This document shows, piece by piece, positions 1 through 10,668 of a stretch of 64,000 nt of DNA. Source of the DNA: Alphaproteobacteria bacterium (GTDB taxonomy: Bacteria; Pseudomonadota; Alphaproteobacteria; RF32; CAG-239); contig JAQWBS010000002.1 of NCBI GenBank assembly GCA_028706255.1, forward strand, positions 224,672 through 288,671, in the 5' to 3' direction. The position numbers were made by a program, and so were the translations under genes. Within the stretch, counting starts at the first letter, position 1. Each line of letters begins with the position of its first letter. The notes beneath the pieces are model-generated. The model saw only the letters and a list, made by a program, of their open reading frames with translations. It was not told where the DNA came from and ran no database searches.

Positions 1-2
1 AA

Positions 3-1109
3 TCTCCAGGGGTGAGTTCATACCTTCCACAAGTTGTTGAAGCGAAGAACAATGGCATTCAATTTACTTCCATGATGAACATCTTTTTAGCGAATCTTAA
101 AGTAGAGAATCGTCCAAAAATTATTGCAATCACTGGAACGAAAGGTAAAAGCACCTCTGCTTCTATGATGGCTGAAATGCTAGAAAAAATGGGCTTCAAA
201 GTTGGGCTTGGGGGAAACATTGGCATTATTCCTTTAGATTTTCTTGAGCAAGAATTAGACTATATTGTTTTGGAACTTTCCAGCTTTCAAATTTATGACA
301 TCACCTATCCGCTTTTGGATTATGTGACAATTACAAATATTTCACAAGCTCACACAGATTGGCATTTGACTTATGAAAATTATAAGAAAGATAAATTAGA
401 TATTATCAAATTGGCTAAGTATAAAATTCTCAATTATCATGATGATTATTTGCGTCAAGCCAAAGCAGACAACATCACTTATTATAATGATGAAAAAGGT
501 TTCTGGGTAAAAGACGGAAAAATCTTTGAAGGCAAAGAAGAAATTGCCTTGCCAAAACTTAATGTTTTTGGCGACCATAATCTTTCAAACATTTGCGGAC
601 TTCTAACCATTCTGAAAATGCTTGGGCTAGACTATAAAAAAGCTGTGATGTTCTTGGCAGACTATCACCCTCTTGACCACCGTTTGCAAAAAATTCATGA
701 GAAAAATGGCTTAATTTTCATCAATGATAGTATCGCAACCGTTGCTGATAGTGTGATTGCGGGGGTGAATGCGTTCAAAGAAGATGTTGCCTTAATTGTT
801 GGCGGATATGACAATGGCCCAGACTATTTTGAACTTAATAAATTTATTGCCAATGAAAAACGAATCAAAATTGCTATTTGCCTTCCCGATACTGGCAGAA
901 TGTTGACCTCTGAAAAATGTGTGCAAGTCAACACAATGAGAGAAGCGGTTGAGTGTGCTGTGAGCTTTTTTAAAGAAGATAAAGGATTTTGCAATCAACC
1001 TTCCGATAAAATCATTTTGCTTTCACCAGCTGCTCCAAGCTTTAACATGTACAAGAACTATAAAGAACGTGGTGAAGATTTTGCCAAACTTGCAAAGGAA
1101 TTATGTTAA
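3..1109 (+). CDS. murD: UDP-N-acetylmuramoyl-L-alanine--D-glutamate ligase (MurD), 5' end cut off by window start
   Basis: ORF reads SPGVSSYLPQ upstream of the GTG start in frame; Mur ligase ATP motif AITGTKGKSTSASM; HRLQ...FINDSIATVADSV typical of MurD. Confidence 0.88.
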   Translation, partial: SPGVSSYLPQVVEAKNNGIQFTSMMNIFLANLKVENRPKIIAITGTKGKSTSASMMAEMLEKMGFKVGLGGNIGIIPLDFLEQELDYIVLELSSFQIYDITYPLLDYVTITNISQAHTDWHLTYENYKKDKLDIIKLAKYKILNYHDDYLRQAKADNITYYNDEKGFWVKDGKIFEGKEEIALPKLNVFGDHNLSNICGLLTILKMLGLDYKKAVMFLADYHPLDHRLQKIHEKNGLIFINDSIATVADSVIAGVNAFKEDVALIVGGYDNGPDYFELNKFIANEKRIKIAICLPDTGRMLTSEKCVQVNTMREAVECAVSFFKEDKGFCNQPSDKIILLSPAAPSFNMYKNYKERGEDFAKLAKELC

Positions 1110-2515
1110 TGAAGCTCTCTGATTTACTTGATGGCTTACCTGAGATTGATGTTTCAGGCATTGCCTTAGATTCAAGAAAAGTTCAAAAAGGTAACCTCTT
1201 TTTTGCCATCACGGGAAACTTGAAAAATGGAAGTGAGTTTATCCCTGATGCAATCAAAAATGGCGCTGTTGCCATTATTGGTGATGAAGATTTATCAGAG
1301 CTTTCCGTGCCATATTTCAAAGTTGAAGAAATTCGCAAAGTTGTGCCACTTATTGCCAGTCGTTTTTATCATCAAAAACCTAAATATGTTGTGGCAGTTA
1401 CTGGTACAAACGGAAAAACTTCAATTGCCTCTTTTGTTGCTCAACTTTTTAAAAAACTAGGGCATAAGTCTGCAACAATCGGAACACTTGGCGTTGTTTC
1501 AGATGACTATAATTATGACTTTGGCACAACTACGCCAGATGCAGTTGAGTTTCACAAATCTTTGCAAACATTGGCACAAAATGGGGTTGAAGCAGTTTGC
1601 TTCGAAGCCTCTAGCCACGGGCTTGACCAACACCGCATTGATGACACAAAAATTCAGGCAGCTGGCTTTACCAATCTCACGCAAGACCATTTAGACTATC
1701 ACAAAGATATGGAACACTACGCTCAAGCCAAAAAACTTTTGTTCACAAATATTCTCCCTAAAGACGGTATTGCTGTTTTAAATGCTGATGACGATTATTT
1801 CGAAACTTTTGCTGATTGTGACCACAAAGTTTGGAGCTATGGCTTCAAAGGAAAAGAAATTAAAATCACTGCAAATGATAAGCATGATGTTTCATTACAA
1901 GTTTTCGGAAAAGCTTACCACTTTCACACAAATGTAGTTGGAGACTTTCAAATTATGAATATGCTTTGTGCGGCAGGCTTAGTTATTGCTTGTGGCTTTG
2001 AAGCAGAAAAAGTTATTCCCCTTTTGCCAGAACTTCTGCCACCTGAAGGTCGCTTAGACTTTGCAGGAGAACTCAAGAATGGGGCAAAAGTTTTTATAGA
2101 CTATGCTCACACGCCTGATGCTTTGGAGAAAGCTATTCTTGCCTTACGCCCTTATACCGCAAACAAACTTTCTGTCGTCTTCGGATGTGGCGGAGACAGA
2201 GATAAAACAAAACGCCCTAAAATGGGTAAAATTGCCCAAGATTTAGCAGATGTTGTTTATGTGACAGATGACAACCCTCGCACAGAAAATGCAGAAATCA
2301 TTCGCCAAGAAGTGATGGTGGGTTGCCCTCAGGCAAAAAATGTTGGGGATAGAAGTGTGGCAATTAAGATTGCTATTGAAAACTTAAAAAATGACGATAT
2401 CTTACTCATCGCTGGCAAGGGGCATGAAGCCTATCAAATTATAGGAACGACCAAACACCACTTTAATGATAAAGAAGAAGCCGCTGCAGCAATTTTGAGG
2501 TTTAATCAACAATAG
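1103..2515 (+). CDS. murE: UDP-N-acetylmuramoyl-tripeptide synthetase family Mur ligase (MurE)
   Basis: GTNGKTSIASF P-loop, DSRKVQKGNLFFAI N-terminus, DNPRTENAEII and GKGHEAYQ motifs of MurE. Confidence 0.92.
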   Translation: MLMKLSDLLDGLPEIDVSGIALDSRKVQKGNLFFAITGNLKNGSEFIPDAIKNGAVAIIGDEDLSELSVPYFKVEEIRKVVPLIASRFYHQKPKYVVAVTGTNGKTSIASFVAQLFKKLGHKSATIGTLGVVSDDYNYDFGTTTPDAVEFHKSLQTLAQNGVEAVCFEASSHGLDQHRIDDTKIQAAGFTNLTQDHLDYHKDMEHYAQAKKLLFTNILPKDGIAVLNADDDYFETFADCDHKVWSYGFKGKEIKITANDKHDVSLQVFGKAYHFHTNVVGDFQIMNMLCAAGLVIACGFEAEKVIPLLPELLPPEGRLDFAGELKNGAKVFIDYAHTPDALEKAILALRPYTANKLSVVFGCGGDRDKTKRPKMGKIAQDLADVVYVTDDNPRTENAEIIRQEVMVGCPQAKNVGDRSVAIKIAIENLKNDDILLIAGKGHEAYQIIGTTKHHFNDKEEAAAAILRFNQQ

Positions 2516-2523
2516 GGAAGAGA

Positions 2524-3126
2524 ATGTTAGCTAATTTTAATTTTCAAGAATTTGTCGGGGCTTTTTTTATTTTATTTGCAATCATGAATGTTCCGGGGAC
2601 TGTTCCCGTTGTGCTTAATTTGCAGAAAAAACGCAATTTCATCAAACCTGCCAAAGCTGGTTTAGCAACCTTTATCATCTTTGTTGCCTTCTTCTATGGA
2701 GGAAATGCTTTCCTCAACCTCTTTGGCGTTGATATTTCATCCTTTGCTGTTGCAGGTTCAATTATCATCTTTATCATTGCTTTGAGTATGATTTTGGATA
2801 TTGAAATTGGCAATTCAAACAATGAAGCCGTTGATAAAGATGCAACCATTGTGCCTGTGGTTTTTCCTTTAATTGCAGGTTCTGGCTCGCTCACAACATT
2901 GCTTTCCATTCGTGCACATTATGCAACAGAAAACATTCTCTTAGCCGTTTTGGCAAATAGTTTAGTGGTTTATATTATTCTAAAATCTGTAAGAAAAATT
3001 GAGAAAATCGCTGGGATAGTGGTGCTTTCGACCATTCAAAAAGTTTTTGGCATTATCTTGCTAACCATCGCCGTCAAGCTCTTTACAACAAACTTAGCAA
3101 CGATGGTTCACAACTTACATTTATAA
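2524..3126 (+). CDS. MarC family integral membrane protein
   Basis: Multi-TM protein with MarC-like PVVFPLIAGSGSLTTLLS motif. Confidence 0.8.
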   Translation: MLANFNFQEFVGAFFILFAIMNVPGTVPVVLNLQKKRNFIKPAKAGLATFIIFVAFFYGGNAFLNLFGVDISSFAVAGSIIIFIIALSMILDIEIGNSNNEAVDKDATIVPVVFPLIAGSGSLTTLLSIRAHYATENILLAVLANSLVVYIILKSVRKIEKIAGIVVLSTIQKVFGIILLTIAVKLFTTNLATMVHNLHL

Positions 3127-3131
3127 AGTGG

Positions 3132-3281
3132 CTAAATTCTAGCCCCTTCATAACAGTCTGGAGATTCTTCGTCTTCGCAAACAATGCTCGTGTCATAAAG
3201 CTTTGTTCTATCTGATTCAAATTGACCTGCAACGCAACCGAACAAAGAAAAAACGAGTGACAGCAAAATATATTTTTTCAT
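3132..3281 (-). CDS. Small putative lipoprotein (49 aa)
   Basis: Below ORF-track cutoff; reads MKKYILLSLVFSLFGCVAGQFESDRTKLYDTSIVCEDEESPDCYEGARI*; lipobox-like LFGC. Confidence 0.55.
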   Translation of the reverse strand: MKKYILLSLVFSLFGCVAGQFESDRTKLYDTSIVCEDEESPDCYEGARI

Positions 3282-3291
3282 AATTTAATTC

Positions 3292-3669
3292 CTATAAATT
3301 GGTGTAAAGACAAACAAAAACAATCAAGAACATAGATGCTTTAGCAACAAAACTCAACCATACACTTTTATCATATGCCTTTGCACTTCTCCATGTGGCA
3401 AGTAAGATAATAAAGCTGTATAAAACGAGTGCCACCAGTGATGCAATATTGAAAACCGTGACAACAATGACACTATTATCAATCCGCAAAGGGTGAAAAT
3501 ATTTGGTATAAAAATCAACAATGCTCACACTTCCCAACTTTGCAGAAAGCAACTTCCCAGAAATAACACTGATAACATTGACAATTGTTAATCCCAAAAC
3601 ACCAAACTTCCAGAAAGTTTCTCCAAGACTCAACTTTCCTTCAATTAGTTTTTTTAACATTTCAATCAC
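3292..3669 (-). CDS. Hypothetical membrane protein
   Basis: 125-aa ORF with several hydrophobic segments. Confidence 0.55.
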   Translation of the reverse strand: MIEMLKKLIEGKLSLGETFWKFGVLGLTIVNVISVISGKLLSAKLGSVSIVDFYTKYFHPLRIDNSVIVVTVFNIASLVALVLYSFIILLATWRSAKAYDKSVWLSFVAKASMFLIVFVCLYTNL

Positions 3670-3739
3670 CTTAATTTATTATATAGTCAGAATAAGTTTA
3701 GTTCTTTTCTCAAATTACACAAGAAAATTAAAGAATCGA

Positions 3740-5122
3740 TTAACAAGTAGCGACACTGACTGCCAATCCGCCTAGTGCTGTTTCTTTATATTTATTGTTC
3801 ATATCACGTCCCGTTTCCATCATTGTTTTGATGATGGTGTCAAGGGGCACAAGTGCATGCTCACTGCTCTTCATACCCATTCTGGCGGAAGTCACTGCTT
3901 TAACAGCTCCCATGGCATTACGTTCAATGCAAGGAATTTGAACCAAACCAGCAACAGGGTCACAAGTTAAGCCCAAATTATGTTCCATCGCAATTTCTGC
4001 CGAAGCTTCAACTTGCAAAATGCTTCCCCCCATCGCTGCACAAAGCCCCGCCGCAGAGATTGAGCAAGCAACGCCCACTTCACCCTGACAACCAACTTCT
4101 GCACCAGAAATTGAGGCATTGCTTCGATAAAGGCTACAAATTCCTGAAGCGGTTAATAAAAATTTTAAAATACCATCTTCCAGAGAATAAGGCGATTTAG
4201 AAGCAGCAAAACGTTCAAAATATCTTAAAACAGAAGGCATTATGCCTGCCGAACCCATTGTTGGGGCTGTCACAATTTGTCCACCAGCTGCATTTTCTTC
4301 CGCAACGGCGAATCCCCAAAGGCTGAGCCAATCTAAAATTAACAAAGGGTCATATTCATTGTTGCGAAATTTTTCTTCTAATCTTTGATATATCCCATTT
4401 GCTTTGCGTGGTAAATTTAACCCACCATTTAAAATTCCTGTTGCTTTCATGCCTCTATCAATTGCATTTTGCATAATCTCTCTAATTTTAAAGATGCCTT
4501 CTTTTACTTCAGATTCAGGTCTTAAGGCACATTCATTTTCCCAGATAATTTCTGCAATCGACTTCTTTTGTGCTTCGCAAATTTTTTGAAGTTCAACAAA
4601 ACTATTAAAATCGTGAGGAATTTTCAGAGGTTCTCTATCTACCCTTTTCGCAATAGCATCTTGACGCACGACCGTTCCACCACCAATGGAGAAATATGTT
4701 TCTGACAACAAAAGTTGCCCTTCTTTGCTATAAGCCTCAAATTTCATTCCATTAGAATGTTCTGGCAAAAACACATCTTTTTTGAAAATGACGTTCTCAT
4801 CTAAGTCAAAAGCAATTGGCTTTTCTTGAGCTAAGTGCAAAATTTTATCCAACTTCACTGCATTCACATAAGGAATTTCAGGATTAACTTTCTCTGCCTC
4901 AAGTCCCATTAATCCATAAACAATTGCCTTAACTGTTCCATGCCCAACGCCTGTCAATGCCAGAGAACCATAGATGGTGACATCAATTTTTGTTACCCGT
5001 TCAAAAAGCTCTTCCGTATGTAAATTATCAATAAATCTTTTGGCAGCACGCATCGGCCCAACTGTGTGCGAACTGGAAGGTCCAATCCCAATTGAGAAAA
5101 TTTCAAAAAAGCTGTAATACAT
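3740..5122 (-). CDS. sdaA: L-serine ammonia-lyase (L-serine dehydratase)
   Basis: [19 protein letters not shown]-terminus, [17 protein letters not shown] and [19 protein letters not shown] motifs of Fe-S serine dehydratases. Confidence 0.95.
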   Translation of the reverse strand: MYYSFFEIFSIGIGPSSSHTVGPMRAAKRFIDNLHTEELFERVTKIDVTIYGSLALTGVGHGTVKAIVYGLMGLEAEKVNPEIPYVNAVKLDKILHLAQEKPIAFDLDENVIFKKDVFLPEHSNGMKFEAYSKEGQLLLSETYFSIGGGTVVRQDAIAKRVDREPLKIPHDFNSFVELQKICEAQKKSIAEIIWENECALRPESEVKEGIFKIREIMQNAIDRGMKATGILNGGLNLPRKANGIYQRLEEKFRNNEYDPLLILDWLSLWGFAVAEENAAGGQIVTAPTMGSAGIMPSVLRYFERFAASKSPYSLEDGILKFLLTASGICSLYRSNASISGAEVGCQGEVGVACSISAAGLCAAMGGSILQVEASAEIAMEHNLGLTCDPVAGLVQIPCIERNAMGAVKAVTSARMGMKSSEHALVPLDTIIKTMMETGRDMNNKYKETALGGLAVSVATC

Positions 5123-5124
5123 GG

Positions 5125-6846
5125 CTAAATATATGTCCTTATATCTTTATATGGCTTTAACCCTAATTCTTGAAGAAACTTTGCAATGCGGGCAGAATCT
5201 TTTCCCCATTTGCCGTTCTTTTCAATGAAATCTGCAGCAACTTTTGGCGATTTAGAAAGCTGAACTTCAATCGTTTCTGCCAAAAATTGCTTCATCACTC
5301 TATCAAAAATTTCAAAATTAATGTGCAATTTACCTTCTTCGTCAAAAGAAGTGACACCGTGTTCAAGCAGATAATTAAATTGCATCAAATCTGCAACACG
5401 ATGTGGATGGTCAAACTTTGCTTCAGCTCGCATAAACAAGCGACCAACAACCCAAGAAGTGTAAATTTCTTTCAATGCTTTAGCATCAATAACCCCAGCT
5501 TTAACATATTCAGGCATAAAAGCGATAGAGATAACATCTGCTTTATGTTCTTCAATGATATGTTTATATTTTCCCAAAGCATTTTGATAAGCACTGTTTG
5601 GTCCAAATGAGTGTCCGTTTTCATGACCAATCACAAATAAGTGGTCTGACAAATCTCCTTGGTCATAAAATGGGTGCAATTCTTTTGCAACCAACTTCTC
5701 TAAAATCTTAGCCGTTTTTTCGGTATCTTTTGACATTCTAACTTGGCGATGATAAGCATTTCGACGACCATTGCCCTGTTTGATTGAAAGCTTGTCATTG
5801 TTCGGCAAGTTTTGAGCCGTTGTAATTCCACCACGACATTGTGCATAATCGCCTGTCAACGCAACCAAATCAACATCAACCATCGTTTGTTTTAAACCTT
5901 CGCCACCACAAACATTTTGTTCATATTTATCTGCAAAAGGCATTAAACCGACCAATTCGCTCATATGGTCTTTAAATTCTAAAATCAGTTCCGTGCCTTT
6001 TTTGTTGATAATTCCAACCCGAACGCCGAGCATATCTTTTGACGTTGCTTCAATATGATGTTTTTCTAAAAGTTTTTTGATTGTTTCATTTTCAAAAATA
6101 GTCGTCGTCATTTCGTCATCATAATTTTCACGTCCTAAAGTAAACTCTAAGTCTGTGTCTTGAAGTGTTGCCCATTTTGCATCTGCTTTTGCATCTAAGG
6201 GTTCATCTGCCACACGCAACGCTTTGGCTTGCAACACAAGGTATTCAGCAAAATCTTTATTGGTGACGACTTTCGCCGCTTTGTCTAATTCATCGGCCGC
6301 CGCAGAAAATTCTTTTGAAAAATATGCAACATAATCAATTGCTTCAAGCTCTTTGTCTTTTCTTCTGACCATTGTTCTAGCACTGAGAATTTTCTTCAAT
6401 GTTTCAATTTTATTTTGAGCAAACATTTCTAATAAAATTTTATGAAATTCTTCAACACTCATATCATGAGGATAGAAATTTCTTCCGGCATATCCTTTAA
6501 TGCCTTTAAAAATTTCAATGTGTTCTTTATCAATACCATTACTTCCTTCAACGCCATTCAAACTGTTGAAAAAAGCCAAAGTTTTTTTAGCATATTCACT
6601 GGTTTTTGCCGCCTCACTCAAAGCATTTTTTTGAGCATGGTTTAAATGATGATCTTGTTCCAAAGTCACGTCATTAAGGATTCTTGCTGCTTTTGTAAGA
6701 TATTCTAAGGCTTTCTTATCCCCTTCAGGCAAAGCTTTATAACCTTCAAAATCTTTTGACACTAATTCAATTTTTGAGGTTTTATTTTGTAAAGCATCAT
6801 CTAAAAAAGCTTCATTCAGTGCGATTTCATGGCCATTAATTTTCAT
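5125..6846 (-). CDS. Dipeptidyl-peptidase III (M49)-like zinc peptidase
   Basis: HENGHSFGP (HExxH) followed by EEHKADVIS; overall DPP III-like layout. Confidence 0.65.
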   Translation of the reverse strand: MKINGHEIALNEAFLDDALQNKTSKIELVSKDFEGYKALPEGDKKALEYLTKAARILNDVTLEQDHHLNHAQKNALSEAAKTSEYAKKTLAFFNSLNGVEGSNGIDKEHIEIFKGIKGYAGRNFYPHDMSVEEFHKILLEMFAQNKIETLKKILSARTMVRRKDKELEAIDYVAYFSKEFSAAADELDKAAKVVTNKDFAEYLVLQAKALRVADEPLDAKADAKWATLQDTDLEFTLGRENYDDEMTTTIFENETIKKLLEKHHIEATSKDMLGVRVGIINKKGTELILEFKDHMSELVGLMPFADKYEQNVCGGEGLKQTMVDVDLVALTGDYAQCRGGITTAQNLPNNDKLSIKQGNGRRNAYHRQVRMSKDTEKTAKILEKLVAKELHPFYDQGDLSDHLFVIGHENGHSFGPNSAYQNALGKYKHIIEEHKADVISIAFMPEYVKAGVIDAKALKEIYTSWVVGRLFMRAEAKFDHPHRVADLMQFNYLLEHGVTSFDEEGKLHINFEIFDRVMKQFLAETIEVQLSKSPKVAADFIEKNGKWGKDSARIAKFLQELGLKPYKDIRTYI

Positions 6847-8419
6847 TTTCTTTTATCTCCACAGTTTTAAAACGATAGACTTTAATGCGATTAGACCAAT
6901 AGCTTGGACTCAAACCTGTTTTAAGCTTTAAGGCGTTCAGAAATTCTCTCTTCGTTTTGAATTCTCTCCAAACGCTCGGCAAAAACAACCCTTGCCTATC
7001 TCCCTCTCTGATAACAATTCCATCAATTCCTTGTTCAATCTTTTCTAACAAATCTTCTTCGTTTATATATCTTATTTGTTCCAAATTCGTTAAGAGAGAA
7101 ACTGAAAGCGATAAATTATTTAACTCAGCAGAACTTACTTTTTCAAAACGTTCATCTTGCATTGCTGCTTGATAAGTCGATGCAGAAACATCTCTTGCAA
7201 TCGCTTGATAAGGAATGATTGTGCCAACACAGCCACGTAATTCATCTTTCTTATAAAGCGTTACAAAACTTGCCCCTTTATTAAACAAAGCATCAGAGTA
7301 ATCTTTACGAGAAGGTGCATATTTTTCATTTCTTAAAACGGCATCTTCCAAAGCAATTTTCGCAATAGAGAGCAATTCTCCTCGATAAAGCCCTGCAAAA
7401 TTCACCAAAGACTGATATTCGGATTCAAGTGTTTTTTGAACGATTTCCACCTTAGGCTCACTAAAAGAAAAGCTCCAAGCTCCATAACCCACAACCTGAT
7501 TTTTATCTCCAGTTACATCCCCTGAATTTTGCATTTCAATTGTTTGCGGATAAAGAGAATATTCCTTTGCCAAGAGCAGTGCCGCATTAATCCCTGTTGC
7601 GCCACAAGAAAGCTCATCAACGACTTGCGCTTCTTTATTCAGAACTAAATTATTCGTGAACCCATCTAAATCTTGGGCTTTTTCATAAGTATAATAATGT
7701 GAAAGATCTGCCGAAAAAATAATCACAGTGTCTTTTCGTTTCATATAATACTCAAGCCCTGAAGCCAATTCTTCAGGAGAAATTTCACCATAAACGACTG
7801 GAACGATTGTGAATGAGCTCAAAGCTTTTTGCAAAAAAGGAATCTGCACTTCAATGGAATGTTCTTTCTTATGAGCAGCATTAAACACTTTGAAATTTGA
7901 TTCTTTTGCTAAATTGGCGACAGCTTTTTGATTAATTTTAACACGTCCAAATGGTGTTTTGAAACTATCATAACTGGGCAAGGCTGCGCCATAAAGGTTC
8001 ACATAATGAGATGGACCAACGACAACAACACGTTTAATTTCTTTCTCAAATTTCTTTAAAACGCCATAAGCTTTGCCTGCAACTGCCCCTGAATATTTAT
8101 ATCCAGCATGAGGTACAATTAAAATTTTGGGCTGAATTTCCGCATTGTCATCAGTTCTTAAATAATGACGAATCGTTTCATCAAGCTTTGTGCGGTCGGA
8201 AGCGTAGAAAATTCCTGCAACAGCAGGTTCACGTGCATTTTCATTGTCTTTTTTTTCCACTTCAAAATTGTTGATATAAGTGTCATTTGAGCCCAGCATA
8301 TCACTCAAAATGAAATAATTGAAACCTGCCAGAAAAATCAAGAATAAAGAAATAAGTGTATATTTAACAACTTTTTTTTCACCTGCAACTTCAGGTTCTT
8401 TCTTCTTCAATTTTGACAT
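6836..8419 (-). CDS. MEMO1-AMMECR1 fusion (AmmeMemoRadiSam components B and A in one chain)
   Basis: N-terminal TM; MEMO domain (REPAVAGIFYASD, PHAGYKYSGAVAGKAY, SADLSHYYTYEKA) then AMMECR1 domain (GASFVTLYKKDELRGCVGTI, SLLTNLEQI, GIDGIVI). Confidence 0.85.
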   Translation of the reverse strand: MSKLKKKEPEVAGEKKVVKYTLISLFLIFLAGFNYFILSDMLGSNDTYINNFEVEKKDNENAREPAVAGIFYASDRTKLDETIRHYLRTDDNAEIQPKILIVPHAGYKYSGAVAGKAYGVLKKFEKEIKRVVVVGPSHYVNLYGAALPSYDSFKTPFGRVKINQKAVANLAKESNFKVFNAAHKKEHSIEVQIPFLQKALSSFTIVPVVYGEISPEELASGLEYYMKRKDTVIIFSADLSHYYTYEKAQDLDGFTNNLVLNKEAQVVDELSCGATGINAALLLAKEYSLYPQTIEMQNSGDVTGDKNQVVGYGAWSFSFSEPKVEIVQKTLESEYQSLVNFAGLYRGELLSIAKIALEDAVLRNEKYAPSRKDYSDALFNKGASFVTLYKKDELRGCVGTIIPYQAIARDVSASTYQAAMQDERFEKVSSAELNNLSLSVSLLTNLEQIRYINEEDLLEKIEQGIDGIVIREGDRQGLFLPSVWREFKTKREFLNALKLKTGLSPSYWSNRIKVYRFKTVEIKENEN

Positions 8420-8486
8420 CTCTCACTCCATTTTTAATTAAAAGAATGAGCCAATTATAATAGATATATTTATTTTTTCTAGCGTT

Positions 8487-10613
8487 TTATTTAGATTTAG
8501 ACCTAGCTGCTAACAACCCGCTCAGCACAGAAGAAATATCATTTGCCGTCCTTTTATTGACATAAGTTTTATTATGCTGACTGGAGAGCAACACATATGA
8601 AAAAGGCTTAAGTTGATAAGCAGAATCTTTTTCATATTCTTTTTTATCGGCAGAAACATCAGCGCTATCAAAAACGACATGCCATTTTTCTCCTGATGGG
8701 GGTTGAGGCAATTTATAATCAACAGAACTAAAATCTCCAGAAGTAAGCACCATAAAATCTGCCTCATCTCCACTTGCTTTGCCATTCATAACATATGCAA
8801 GGGTTCTAGCATGACCTACATTCCAATCATGTCCTTCCATCTCCGTTCCGTCTGGACGCATCCACTCCACTTCTTTGCGACCATTTTCTTCACAAATCTT
8901 ATCTGTGAATGTGTGCAAATTATTCAAAGCAGGATGTGTTTGTCGCAAAGCATTTAGACGGCGCACAAAAAGATATAATTCTTTTTCATCAGAACTGAGT
9001 TCATTCTTGTTCCACTTTTCCCAGTTGTGATAAACCCCTTCATTATCAATGCAATAAGGATTATTATTGCCCTTTTGCGTTCTAGCAAGTTCATCTCCCC
9101 CATACGTGAGTGGAATTCCTTTAGAAAGAATGTTAAACGCATGAACGGATTTCATTCTTGTCAAATGTTCTTTTTCATCGTGAGATTTATAATGGAAAGC
9201 ATCTCGACTTCCGTCACGATTTTCTTCCCCATTTTCCCAATTATTTTTACCATATCTCAAAGCATCGGCAAGCGTGAAGCCATCATGTGTCATGGTTGTT
9301 CCAACTACGTTTGTTTCACCTGTCTGAAAATTTATCATTTCAGAACCAGAAATCTGAGTAGCTAAAGCGCCATTCTTTCCACCAACAACACTATAAAATT
9401 CGCCAGCATTTTCTCTGCGTTCATCTGTCCAACATTTTGCTCTGGGCGCATAAGCTGCAAATTCATTTTTATAAATATTTCCTCTAGCGTCCCATGGCTC
9501 AAGATAAATGGAAACGCCCATATCCATTGCTCGATTAATGCCTTTAACAAACGTTCCCTCTGGTAAAAATTGTGCATATTGATTGGAAGCACAAACACCA
9601 GCTAAATCAAACCGAAGAGAATCTATTCCTGTTGCAACTGTCCAATCAATGAACTGATTAAAATATGCCTCGCCAGCAGGTGTTTCCAAGTTCAGGGTAT
9701 TTCTACAACCTGTTCTATCAACAAACAGACTTTTATCATAATCTTCCAAGTAATAAAAAGAGGGAGCATCAATCCCTTTGAAGGAGAGTGTATTTGCTGA
9801 ATTGCCTTGTGCTTCATATTCCCCACTATGATTAAACACAACGTCTAAACAAACTTTTATATCATTTTTGTGTAATTCATTAATTGTTGCTTTTAGGCTA
9901 TTTAGATTCCCATATCTTGGGTTAATTGCCAAACCAACAGTATTATATCCCCAAGCATCAATTTTGCCTTCAAATGCTTTTAGTCTTCTGTCTGTGCAAT
10001 TGATGAGCGACGGCAAAAACTCAATTTCATTAAAGCCTAAATCTTGAAAATAAGCAATTATTTCAGGATTTCTAAAAGCTGCAAATTTTCCCCTTGATTC
10101 CTCGGGAATAGCCTTATCGATTTTTGAAAAGGATTTGATGTTTGTTTCATAAATGGACGTCTTCCCTTTATAAAAGGAAGGCTTTTTCTTTAAATATGGG
10201 AAAAGTTGAGCATCTTTTTCAGAATTATTTTCCACCACAACACTTTTAGGCATAATGGTAGCATTATCTTCGTGATGAGAGGTTTTAAGTCTATCATCTT
10301 GCCAAATTTCGTCAAAAGATTTTGAAATTTCATGAGCATAAGGGTCTATTAGGAGTTTATTTGCGTCAAAATAAAGCCCTCTTTCGGGAGCAAATTCGCC
10401 ATGAGCTCGATATCCATATTTCTGACCAATTTTTATAGATTCTACTGTCGCAGCCCAATAATTGTTCTCATCCTTTTTCATCTCTACTTGGATTTCTAAT
10501 TTTTCATCTTCAGAGAATAGACAAAGTTGAATTCTTTTTGCCGTTTCAGAATATAGTCTAAAAGTAGTTCCTTCTTTTGAATAAGAACAACCCAATCTTG
10601 GTTTTTGTGCCAT
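8487..10613 (-). CDS. glgX: Glycogen debranching enzyme (GlgX-type, GH13)
   Basis: GYRAHGEFAPERGLYFDANKLLIDPYA, DVVFNHSGE, SLRFDLAG, YLEPWDARG, GGDELARTQKGNNNPYC motifs. Confidence 0.9.
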   Translation of the reverse strand: MAQKPRLGCSYSKEGTTFRLYSETAKRIQLCLFSEDEKLEIQVEMKKDENNYWAATVESIKIGQKYGYRAHGEFAPERGLYFDANKLLIDPYAHEISKSFDEIWQDDRLKTSHHEDNATIMPKSVVVENNSEKDAQLFPYLKKKPSFYKGKTSIYETNIKSFSKIDKAIPEESRGKFAAFRNPEIIAYFQDLGFNEIEFLPSLINCTDRRLKAFEGKIDAWGYNTVGLAINPRYGNLNSLKATINELHKNDIKVCLDVVFNHSGEYEAQGNSANTLSFKGIDAPSFYYLEDYDKSLFVDRTGCRNTLNLETPAGEAYFNQFIDWTVATGIDSLRFDLAGVCASNQYAQFLPEGTFVKGINRAMDMGVSIYLEPWDARGNIYKNEFAAYAPRAKCWTDERRENAGEFYSVVGGKNGALATQISGSEMINFQTGETNVVGTTMTHDGFTLADALRYGKNNWENGEENRDGSRDAFHYKSHDEKEHLTRMKSVHAFNILSKGIPLTYGGDELARTQKGNNNPYCIDNEGVYHNWEKWNKNELSSDEKELYLFVRRLNALRQTHPALNNLHTFTDKICEENGRKEVEWMRPDGTEMEGHDWNVGHARTLAYVMNGKASGDEADFMVLTSGDFSSVDYKLPQPPSGEKWHVVFDSADVSADKKEYEKDSAYQLKPFSYVLLSSQHNKTYVNKRTANDISSVLSGLLAARSKSK

Positions 10614-10668
10614 TGCGCCCCACAGGTTTAAGATTATTCATTTTATGAAAGGAAGTATAACACCTTTT

